Shown here: one piece after another, positions 16,317 through 22,576 of the stretch | Layout: each line of letters opens with the position of its first letter | How positions within the stretch are numbered: the stretch's first letter is position 1 | Source: DAOTVX01 sp034436015 | GTDB lineage: Bacteria > Chloroflexota > Anaerolineae > Anaerolineales > Villigracilaceae | DNA: 22,576 nucleotides | Direction of reading: 5' to 3' | NCBI GenBank assembly: GCA_034436015.1 | Contig: DAOTWG010000007.1 | Span: 1-22,576, forward strand | Translations under genes and position numbers: made by a program | The notes under the pieces: model-generated | Told to the model about the DNA's origin: nothing | The model's input: the letters and a program-made list of their open reading frames with translations, nothing else | Database searches by the model: none

Positions 16317-17186
16317 TTATACTTTGCCGGCCGCCTGCGCCCGCGCCAGCACATTCTGCGCAGCGCGCACCAGCGGCAAATCGACCATGCGCCCCTCTAC
16401 GGCAAAGGCGCCTTTCCCTTGGCGCTGATAAGCCTCAAACGCAACAATTAATCGCCGTGCGGCTTCAATTGCCGCGTCGTCGGGAGTAAATGCTTCCTGC
16501 ACCGGCCCAACCTGATTCGGGTGAATCACTTGTTTGCCCACATATCCCAGTTGCGCGCCGAAGCGCGCCTCGGCGCGCAGGGCCGCGATGTCGCGAAAAT
16601 CAATCGAGACCATGTCAATCGCCTGCAAGCCAAAAGCCGCTGCGGCCAGCACGACAGCGCTGCGCGCATGGAAGACCTCCCAGGCCTCGCGCGTGCGCGT
16701 GGCCCCTATCGCGACGGATAAATCCTCCGCGCCAAAGATCAACGCGTCCAGGCGAGGGTGAGAGGCGATGTCCTTCAAGTGAAGCACCGCTTTGGGCGTC
16801 TCGATAATCACAATCAAACGAATAGCGCCGGATGGCCAGCCGCGCGTCCGTTCTACCGCCTCTACGCGGTCACTCACCCAGGCCAATTGCTCGATCGTTT
16901 CGACCTTCGGTACGACGATGCCATCGGGCCGCGCCGGCAACACTGCTTCGAGGTCATCCTCCTCCAAGCCCGATCCGACCGGATTGATGCGCGCCAACCT
17001 CTCCGCGCGGCCAAAGTCGAGCTCGCGCAGCGCGGCAGCAATCGTGCGGCGCGCTTCCTCCTTGCGGTTCGACGCCACACCATCCTCCATGTCCATACAA
17101 ATACAATCTACTCCCAGGGAGATGGCCTTCTCGATTTTGTGGCGATCATCGCCCGGCATGTACAACAACGCCCTTCGAGAGCGCAT
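16317..17186 (-). CDS. CitE/HpcH-family C-C lyase (malyl/citramalyl-CoA lyase-like)
   Basis: 289 residues of the CitE-like TIM-barrel lyases, which cleave or form acyl-CoA or acyl-ACP C-C bonds using a divalent metal. Seen: RSRRALLYMPG opening, MDMEDGV (31-37), Arg66 in ARINP, GIVVPKVE, metal ligands Glu129 in IIETPKAV and Asp155 in FGAEDLSVAIGA, and KQVIHPNQ near 218. All expected catalytic positions are present. Candidate substrates are citramalyl-CoA, malyl-CoA or methylmalyl-CoA; sequence alone does not decide. No citD or citF partner is nearby, so citrate lyase is unlikely. The ATG at 17186 has AGGAGG 5 nt upstream; an earlier in-frame ATG at 17204 has no such site. Last gene of the thrC-thrB operon, 51 nt after thrB. 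Confidence 0.88.
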   Translation of the reverse strand: MRSRRALLYMPGDDRHKIEKAISLGVDCICMDMEDGVASNRKEEARRTIAAALRELDFGRAERLARINPVGSGLEEDDLEAVLPARPDGIVVPKVETIEQLAWVSDRVEAVERTRGWPSGAIRLIVIIETPKAVLHLKDIASHPRLDALIFGAEDLSVAIGATRTREAWEVFHARSAVVLAAAAFGLQAIDMVSIDFRDIAALRAEARFGAQLGYVGKQVIHPNQVGPVQEAFTPDDAAIEAARRLIVAFEAYQRQGKGAFAVEGRMVDLPLVRAAQNVLARAQAAGKV

Positions 17187-17237
17187 AACCACCTCCTGAC
17201 ACATCCAGACTCCCTCTTTCCAGTTTCGCGCTTTCCG

Positions 17238-18254
17238 CTAGGTTTCCTCCCATTGCGCCTCGCGCGTTACACCCTCTTGCTCCTTACTTTCCCCGCCCTC
17301 CTTGCCGTTCACAGAGAACGATTCTGCCCGAGGCTTCCCAGAAAGGGGTCTTTCAATCACGCTTGCTCCGCTCTGACTGATGTTCAGTGAAAATATTCGT
17401 GAGGAAAGCCCGGCCTGAGCAAAAGCCTCTTGCATCGCCAGGCCAATGTGGGCATCGGCGGGCTGACCGGAGAAGGCAATCAAACTCGGCCCGGCTCCAG
17501 CAAGCGCCACCGCGCTGGCGCCGGCTTGCTTTGCCGCTTGCATCGCATCCTGCGCGCCTGGAATCAGCGGCAGACGGTAAGGCTGATGCAGAGCGTCTTC
17601 CATGACTTCTCCCAGCAAGGCCAGATCGCCCGTCTCGAATGCTTTGATGACCAATACCGCCCGGCTCAGATTGAAGATCGCGTCCTGCCGCAGCACATAT
17701 TCCGGCAAAATGTCACGCGCGGTCTTGGTCGGGAAATAGAAATCAGGAAGGACAACGGTGATTGCCATAGGGCTGACGGCGAGTTTACGCGCGATAATCC
17801 TTCCGTTTTGCCATACCGAAGCCACCAAGCCGCCCAGCATGGCCGGAACGATGTTATCCGGATGGCCTTCGCTTTCCACGGCTATCCTCAGAATCTCCTC
17901 GCGCGAGAACGGTTCGTCTAACAACGCGTTCGCGCCTAACAGACCGGCCAGCATAGCCGCTGAACTCGAACCAAGTCCTGACGTAAGGGGAACACGGTTG
18001 ATGCAATGCACACGCAGACCACCGGGCGATTTTCCCGCCAGAGAGAAGAGCTGCAAGGCGGAGGCCAGAATGAGGTTCTGCTCATCGGTAGGCAGAATCC
18101 CCTCCCCCTCGCCGCAAACGGTAACCATAAAGCGACCGTCCGCCGTGCTCAAGAATTCGGTCTCGTTCCATAAATCCAATGCCAGGCCGATGGCATCGAA
18201 CCCTGGCCCAAGATTGGCGGTAGTCGCCGGCACGCGCACGCAGACTCGTTTCAT
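17238..18254 (-). CDS. thrB: Homoserine kinase
   Basis: 338 residues. GHMP kinase phosphorylating L-homoserine with ATP to O-phosphohomoserine, the substrate of threonine synthase encoded just upstream. Motifs: PATTANLGPGFDAIG (9-23), ATP loop PLTSGLGSSSAA (89-100), EGHPDNI (129-135) and LAGAGPSLIAF (251-261). The domain ends near residue 302. The remaining ~36 residues are a charged tail rich in Glu, Lys and Gly, making the protein longer than the usual ~300. The ATG overlaps the thrC stop by four bases (ATGA), which fixes this start over an in-frame upstream extension that would lie inside thrC. Translation is coupled to thrC. Confidence 0.96.
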   Translation of the reverse strand: MKRVCVRVPATTANLGPGFDAIGLALDLWNETEFLSTADGRFMVTVCGEGEGILPTDEQNLILASALQLFSLAGKSPGGLRVHCINRVPLTSGLGSSSAAMLAGLLGANALLDEPFSREEILRIAVESEGHPDNIVPAMLGGLVASVWQNGRIIARKLAVSPMAITVVLPDFYFPTKTARDILPEYVLRQDAIFNLSRAVLVIKAFETGDLALLGEVMEDALHQPYRLPLIPGAQDAMQAAKQAGASAVALAGAGPSLIAFSGQPADAHIGLAMQEAFAQAGLSSRIFSLNISQSGASVIERPLSGKPRAESFSVNGKEGGESKEQEGVTREAQWEET

Positions 18255-19309
18255 GAAAGGATAACCTCTTCCAGAGCATCTAAGCGCGGCGGTACGACCA
18301 AAGGATGAAGGACATCCTTTGTGATGATATCGGGATCCTTCAAGCCGTGACCCGTGCAAATCGCGACAATGCGCTTCCCCTTGGCTTGAAAGCGGCCGGC
18401 GGCCATTTCGTGCATCAGGCCAGCCAGGCCGGCCGCCGAGGCCGGTTCGACCCAGATTCCTTCCAATCGCGCCAGGGTGCGTTGCATCTTCAGGATTTCG
18501 CCATCGCTGACGGCAATGATACGTCCGCCCGATTCTTCAGCAGCCTGTAACGCTTGCTCGCCGCGCGCCGGTCTGCCGATGCGAATGGCCGTCGCCACGG
18601 TTTCCGGCTTTTCGACCGGGTGACCAAGCACCAGCGGCGCCGCGCCTTCCGCCTGCACACCAAGCACCTGCGGCAGACCGCTAGAACTCAGCGCATGGTA
18701 TTGCCGGAAACCGGCCCAATAGGCAGTAATGTTACCGGCGTTGCCAACCGGCAGACACAACCAGTCCGGCGCTGCTCCAAGCGCATCGCAAATTTCAAAC
18801 GCGGCCGTCTTCTGCCCCTCGATGCGATAGGGATTGAGCGAATTCACCAAACAAATGGGATGTTTCTGGGTGATCGCCACTACCATATGCAAGGCGTCGT
18901 CGAACGAACCGTCCACCTGCACCACTTGCGCCCCGTAAGCCAGGGCGCCGGCCAGTTTTCCGGCCGCCACTTTGCCCTGAGGGATAAGGACGATCGAGCG
19001 CATCCCGGCGCGTGCAGCGTATGCCGCCGCGGAAGCTGCCGTGTTGCCGGTCGAAGCACAGATGACGGCACGCGCGTTGCGCCCGGCTGCCTCGCTGACC
19101 GCCGCCGTCATGCCTCGGTCCTTGAACGAACCGGTCGGATTCATCCCCTCGAACTTGAGGAACAACTCAAAGCCACCGCCTAATTCCTCCACCAGCCGAA
19201 GAGTCGGAATCAACGGCGTATTGCCCTCCAGCAACGTCACCGGTCGGGTGTGCGCCGGCAAATCCAGCAAATGTCCGTAGCGTTGCAGCACTCCCTGATA
19301 TTGTTCCAT
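18251..19309 (-). CDS. thrC: Threonine synthase
   Basis: 352 residues. PLP enzyme converting O-phospho-L-homoserine to L-threonine and phosphate. The PLP lysine is Lys63 in TGSFKDRGM. The substrate/phosphate-binding STGNTAASAA is at 86-95 and PVGNAGN at 187-193. The length matches the short-form threonine synthases (~350). The frame is open back to 19465, but that extension crosses the promoter -10 at 19377-19382. The ATG at 19309 has GGAGG just before it (spacing only 3 nt), so it is chosen; ATG at 19336 is the alternative. First gene of the thrC-thrB-citE-like operon. No leader peptide or attenuator is visible in the ~60-nt leader. Confidence 0.95.
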   Translation of the reverse strand: MEQYQGVLQRYGHLLDLPAHTRPVTLLEGNTPLIPTLRLVEELGGGFELFLKFEGMNPTGSFKDRGMTAAVSEAAGRNARAVICASTGNTAASAAAYAARAGMRSIVLIPQGKVAAGKLAGALAYGAQVVQVDGSFDDALHMVVAITQKHPICLVNSLNPYRIEGQKTAAFEICDALGAAPDWLCLPVGNAGNITAYWAGFRQYHALSSSGLPQVLGVQAEGAAPLVLGHPVEKPETVATAIRIGRPARGEQALQAAEESGGRIIAVSDGEILKMQRTLARLEGIWVEPASAAGLAGLMHEMAAGRFQAKGKRIVAICTGHGLKDPDIITKDVLHPLVVPPRLDALEEVILS

Positions 19310-19376
19310 GCGCCTCCAAAGCAATCGGCTCGGCATTGCCGCGTAGTTGCCCGAAACCGCACGCGGAATCTGCCGC

Positions 19377-19405
19377 ATTATACCCGCGTTTTCGCCAGGT
19401 GTTGC
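19377..19405 (-). promoter_or_regulatory. Promoter of the thrC-thrB operon
   Basis: On the minus strand a perfect TATAAT (19377-19382) with ACGCGGG directly upstream, and a weak -35 GCAACA (19400-19405) at 17-nt spacing. The weak -35 suggests the extended region before the -10 contributes. Predicted start near 19370. Confidence 0.68.
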
Positions 19406-19560
19406 CACAGAAATCACCCCTGGGAGAGAGAACTCGTTTGCACAGACTACTTTGGAGACAAACAAGCCAACTCCGGCGCAACATAGTCACGCTAACCTTG
19501 TACCCCAAAGGCATCTAGGCAGGCCGGCGAGGGTTTTGCAATGCGCCTCTACCGGGACAA

Positions 19561-19588
19561 TCGAAATTCACCGCTCCAATGGTATAAT
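19561..19588 (+). promoter_or_regulatory. Promoter of the mreB cell-shape cluster
   Basis: TCGAAA (19561-19566), 16-nt spacer, TATAAT (19583-19588) with a TGG extended -10. Transcription would start near 19595, about 29 nt before mreB. It diverges from the thrC promoter about 180 nt away. The sequence between the two holds no recognised operator. Confidence 0.75.
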
Positions 19589-19623
19589 ACAGTGTCACTC
19601 TACGATCTGCAAGGAGCGCGCGC

Positions 19624-20691
19624 TTGGCTTTCAACCCCATCAAATGGCTTCTTGGCCTCTTTTCGCTGGATATTGGCATTGATCTGGGAACCGCCAATAC
19701 GCTGGTGTACGTGAAAGGAAAAGGGATCATCGTCAACGAGCCATCATGGGTCGCGATTGAGAAGCGCACGCGGCGCCCCATGGCCGTTGGTCAAGAGGCG
19801 CGGAATATGCTTGGCCGCGCGCCGGGGTCAATCCATGTGATTCGTCCGATGCGGGATGGCGTGATCGCCGAGTTTGAGATTACCGAGGCCATGCTAGAGT
19901 ACTTCTTCAGCAAGGTACACGAACAAACCGTGACGCCTTTGCCCAGCCCACGCGTGGTTATCGGTATCCCGATCGGCGTGACGGAGGTTGAGAAGCGCGC
20001 CGTGTACGATGCCGCGATGGCGGCCGGCGCGCGTGAGGCGCACCTGATTGAGGAACCGATGGCCGCCGCCTTGGGCGCCGGCCTGCCTGTAGATGAAATG
20101 CACGCCAGTATGATTGTAGACATTGGCGGCGGCACGACTGAAGTCGCCATTCTCTCCATGGGCGAGGTCGTGCTTTCCCGTTCCATACGCATCGCCGGCG
20201 ATGAAATGAACGCCGACATCATTTCCTACATTCGCAATAAGTACAATCTGTTGATTGGGGAAAGCGTTGCCGAGCAAATCAAGTGGCAAATCGGCTCGGC
20301 CTTTCCCCTTCCCGTCGAAAAGACCACCGAGGTACGCGGGCGCAACCTGGTCACCGGGCTGCCCGAATCCATCGAAATCTCCTCCATCGAGATACGCGAG
20401 GCGTTGAGCCGTTCCGTACAGACCATCGTGGATACCGTCCGCGACGCGCTGGACGACGCCCCGCCGGAAACGGTCGCAGACCTCATGGACAGCGGCATTT
20501 GCCTTTCGGGCGGCGGGGCGCTGCTGCAACGCCTTGCTGACCGTCTCTCCGACGAGCTGCGCCTGCGCGCCTGGCTCGCGGAAGACCCCCTAACCTGTGT
20601 GGTGCGCGGCGCCGCCTGGGTACTGGACAACTTTGCCGAACGAAGCCGCTACCTGGTCGGCCTCGAGCGCGGCAGCACGCGCCATGCGTAA
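19624..20691 (+). CDS. mreB: Rod-shape-determining actin-like protein MreB
   Basis: 355 residues. Actin-fold ATPase that polymerises on the inner membrane face and guides the elongation machinery. Motifs: FNPIKWLLGLFS amphipathic membrane-anchoring N-terminus, phosphate 1 loop DIGIDLGTANT (16-26), IEEPMAAALGAG (142-153), phosphate 2 DIGGGTTEVA (166-175) and adenosine motif LSGGGALL (295-302). Slightly longer than the usual ~340. The start is TTG; AAGGAG at 19611-19616 sits 7 nt upstream, which decides it, and no ATG precedes the conserved N-terminus. First gene of mreB-mreC-mreD-PBP2. Confidence 0.98.
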   Translation: MAFNPIKWLLGLFSLDIGIDLGTANTLVYVKGKGIIVNEPSWVAIEKRTRRPMAVGQEARNMLGRAPGSIHVIRPMRDGVIAEFEITEAMLEYFFSKVHEQTVTPLPSPRVVIGIPIGVTEVEKRAVYDAAMAAGAREAHLIEEPMAAALGAGLPVDEMHASMIVDIGGGTTEVAILSMGEVVLSRSIRIAGDEMNADIISYIRNKYNLLIGESVAEQIKWQIGSAFPLPVEKTTEVRGRNLVTGLPESIEISSIEIREALSRSVQTIVDTVRDALDDAPPETVADLMDSGICLSGGGALLQRLADRLSDELRLRAWLAEDPLTCVVRGAAWVLDNFAERSRYLVGLERGSTRHA

Positions 20692-20694
20692 TCA

Positions 20695-20712
20695 CGCCGC
20701 TTTCTAGCGGCG
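20695..20712 (+). other. Intercistronic hairpin between mreB and mreC
   Basis: A perfect 7-bp inverted repeat CGCCGCT-TTCT-AGCGGCG starts 3 nt after the mreB stop and ends 12 nt before the mreC start. No U-tract follows, so it is not a standard terminator. It could protect the mreB 3' end, partly attenuate transcription, or limit mreC translation, whose start lacks a clear ribosome site. Confidence 0.6.
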
Positions 20713-20724
20713 CGATTCCCTGCT

Positions 20725-21570
20725 ATGAAGATTCTTTCCCTACGCCGCATACAAATCGTCGCCCTTATCCTGGTCAGCCTGGGAATCGTCCTCCTGGCAC
20801 TAGGCGGTTACTTGCGATTCGCCACCGACCGTCTCAGCCGCATCCTCGTGGACGCCCAGACCTGGTTCTCCACGCGCTACATGGCACTTATGGATTTCTT
20901 AACCATGCCCCGCGACGTGGCCTTGCTCCGACAGCGGAACGCCGAACTCGAAGCCGAAGTCGCCCGTCTGCAAGCACAAATCGTGGAACTCCAGCAACGA
21001 GTCGTCGAAACCGAAATTCTGGCCGCGCTGGTGGATTTCGCGCGCGCTAACCCGGAGAATACCTACAAGGCCGCCACAGTCATTGGGCAAGACCCTAGTC
21101 CGTTTCTGCGTTACGTCATCATCAACATCGGATCGAACGACGGAATCCGCCCTGGAATGCCGGTGGTAACAGAGAAAGGTCTGGCGGGAAGGATCGACGC
21201 AGTCATCGCCGAGGCGGCGCGCGTCCAGCTGATCACCGACTCGGCCTCGGTCATCAACGTCCGTCTGCAAAATGCAGCCACGAACGCTATCCTCAGGGGG
21301 TCGCTCAGCGGAGAACTGACTCTAGATATGATTTCGCAAGATGTAGGCGTCTCCACAGGCGATCTGGTCGTGACTTCCGGCCTCGGCGGCGGGTACCCCC
21401 CTCATCTGCTCATCGGTCAGGTAACGAGCGTACGCAAACTGGATTACGAACTCTTCCAGCAAGCAACCGTTCAACCGCTCGTAGATTTTGAGCATCTGCA
21501 ATATGTGCTCGTCATCACCAATTTCAAGCCATTGGATATCTCGCCGTTATTGCCCGTCCCTACCCCGTGA
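20725..21570 (+). CDS. mreC: Rod-shape-determining protein MreC
   Basis: 281 residues. Single-pass membrane protein of the elongasome that links MreB and MreD to PBP2. One N-terminal membrane helix (about 10-31), a coiled coil (63-100, heptad-like ELEAEVARLQAQIVELQQ), then the paired beta-barrel domain with VIGQDPSPFLRYVIINIGS (119-137), GIRPGMPVVTEKGLAGRI (140-157) and SGLGGGYPPHLLIGQV (218-233). Length is typical. No strong ribosome site precedes the ATG; a hairpin occupies that stretch. Confidence 0.96.
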   Translation: MKILSLRRIQIVALILVSLGIVLLALGGYLRFATDRLSRILVDAQTWFSTRYMALMDFLTMPRDVALLRQRNAELEAEVARLQAQIVELQQRVVETEILAALVDFARANPENTYKAATVIGQDPSPFLRYVIINIGSNDGIRPGMPVVTEKGLAGRIDAVIAEAARVQLITDSASVINVRLQNAATNAILRGSLSGELTLDMISQDVGVSTGDLVVTSGLGGGYPPHLLIGQVTSVRKLDYELFQQATVQPLVDFEHLQYVLVITNFKPLDISPLLPVPTP

Positions 21571-21740
21571 GGCGGAATTCCTCACACCCATGACAACATT
21601 CCTGGCGCAAGTCAACGGAAGGAAAGCACAAGATATTTTCCCTTCTCCGCGGCGCGCCTTGTGGCCAGCTTGTTCTCGCTCTAGAGATTGTGCTTACCAA
21701 AGTACGATGCACCGACGCGCCTAACACGGCATAGGCAACA

Positions 21741-22241
21741 ATGGTCGTTCTGTTATCCCTCCCTCTCTTGGGCACCGCATTAATGGTGCAGAGCGTCGTG
21801 GTCAGCCGCCTGACGTTGCTTTCCGGTTGCGCCGATGTACTCTTGCTCCTTGTAGCAGCCTGGGCAGTACAGGAACGCGTGCGCTCGGCCTGGCAATGGG
21901 CAACCGCAGCCGGCCTGTTCGCCGGTTTCCTTTCCGCCCTACCCTGGCCTGTTCCATTGGCTGCCTACCTCGTGGTCGCGGCGCTGGGACGTATCCTGAC
22001 GAGCCGTCTCTGGCAAGCGCCAATACTGGTCATGTTTCTTCTGACGCTGATCGGGACGTTGATTTCCCAAACGCTGGCATGGACGGTGCTCCAATTCACC
22101 GGCCGGTCGCTGCCCTGGAGAGATGCTTTCCACCTGGTCATCCTTCCCAGCGCCCTGCTCAACCTCCTGCTGGCAATGCCGGCGTACATCTTTGTGCGTG
22201 ACCTGGCCGCTTTGTTCTACCCGGTGAAAGTTGAAGCATGA
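21741..22241 (+). CDS. mreD: Rod-shape-determining protein MreD
   Basis: 166 residues, almost entirely hydrophobic, with about five membrane helices and the MreD-like opening LLSLPLLGTALMVQSVVVSRL followed by CADVLLLLVAAWAV. It is a membrane subunit of the elongasome. Its stop overlaps the PBP2 start (ATGA). The gap to mreC is 170 nt, long for this cluster, and the ribosome site is weak. A start at the second Met (residue 15) is possible, but it would cut the first helix. Confidence 0.9.
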   Translation: MVVLLSLPLLGTALMVQSVVVSRLTLLSGCADVLLLLVAAWAVQERVRSAWQWATAAGLFAGFLSALPWPVPLAAYLVVAALGRILTSRLWQAPILVMFLLTLIGTLISQTLAWTVLQFTGRSLPWRDAFHLVILPSALLNLLLAMPAYIFVRDLAALFYPVKVEA

Positions 22242-22576
22242 AGGCAAACGGAACCTTGCCCCTTCAAACCTGGCGTTTCCTGGCGGTCTATGGACTCATG
22301 GCACTGACAGCCGTGTTGTTCGGCATGCGCCTGTTTATCCTGCAAGTCCTCGAATATCCGCAATGGTTGGCGCGGGCAACCGAGAATCGCACCAAAGTTA
22401 TCTCCGTTTCGCCACGGCGCGGCATCATCTACGACCGCAACGGTTACCTTCTCGCGCGCAACATTGCCTCCTACAACATTGTGATCACGCCAGCCTATCT
22501 GCCCGATGACCCGGCCGACATCCAGCGCATTTATCGTGAACTCTCGCGGCTGACCGGCATGCCGGTCAGCCAAGGG
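22238..22576 (+). CDS. mrdA: Penicillin-binding protein 2 type transpeptidase, N-terminal part
   Basis: The first 113 residues of a protein that runs off the window. It has a short cytoplasmic N-terminus, one membrane helix (about 12-34) and the class B PBP signature RRGIIYDRNGYLLARN (60-75), followed by the start of the dimerisation domain. Next to mreBCD it is almost certainly the elongation transpeptidase PBP2 (MrdA), which cross-links peptidoglycan in the lateral wall. The ATG overlaps the mreD stop, giving coupled translation. The active-site SxxK region lies beyond the window. Confidence 0.9.
   Translation, partial: MKANGTLPLQTWRFLAVYGLMALTAVLFGMRLFILQVLEYPQWLARATENRTKVISVSPRRGIIYDRNGYLLARNIASYNIVITPAYLPDDPADIQRIYRELSRLTGMPVSQG

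Noticed and set aside
16317..17186. Citrate lyase beta subunit as a specific call
   Set aside because: No citD, citF or citC gene is nearby; only the broader CitE-like lyase family is supported.
19310..19465. N-terminal extension of threonine synthase
   Set aside because: It crosses the promoter -10, and the remaining 352 residues already match the family length.

Overview
The window most likely comes from a member of the Chloroflexota, probably class Anaerolineae. The evidence is the 16S rRNA 5' end, read by eye and not placed by alignment, a very long GAF-rich histidine kinase, a DUF4388 protein paired with a small GTPase, and an mreBCD/PBP2 cluster of the type seen in that phylum. The DNA is moderately GC-rich, the genes are densely packed, and almost everything lies on the minus strand except the cell-shape cluster at the right end. 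No tRNA, CRISPR array, insertion sequence or phage gene was seen.

Left end (1-611, minus strand): the first ~306 nt of a 16S rRNA gene, cut by the window edge. It is preceded by a ~270-nt leader and two tandem, near-consensus sigma-70-type promoters.

Main region (747-15589, minus strand): one strong promoter at 15561-15589 faces ten tightly spaced genes that look like a single ~15 kb operon. In transcription order they are a DUF4388/winged-helix protein, a CvnD-like small GTPase, an alpha/beta hydrolase, a V4R-like domain protein, a left-handed beta-helix (hexapeptide) protein, an acyl-ACP-reductase-like Rossmann protein, a response regulator with a degenerate GGDEF domain, a 2466-residue kinase with about eleven GAF domains, a CheY-like receiver, and a second alpha/beta hydrolase whose nucleophile serine is replaced by glycine. 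Gaps are 51 nt or less, with one overlap. Signalling parts (GTPase, kinase, two receivers) are mixed with enzymes or binding proteins that suggest a lipid-like or other small hydrophobic ligand. I did not recognise this combination as a named system, and it is the best candidate here for something undescribed.

Middle (15665-19405, minus strand): a small zinc-finger protein of the pRiA4b ORF-3-like type, possibly eroded, then a thrC-thrB-citE-like operon. Threonine synthase and homoserine kinase overlap by ATGA, and a CitE/HpcH-type lyase follows. The thrC promoter shares 13 identical bases, including the -10, with the upstream rRNA promoter.

Right end (19561-22576, plus strand): a divergent promoter drives mreB (TTG start), mreC, mreD and the start of a class B penicillin-binding protein (PBP2 type), the rod-shape elongation machinery. 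A perfect 7-bp hairpin separates mreB from mreC. The 314 nt between thrC and mreB hold the two divergent promoters and no gene I can support.
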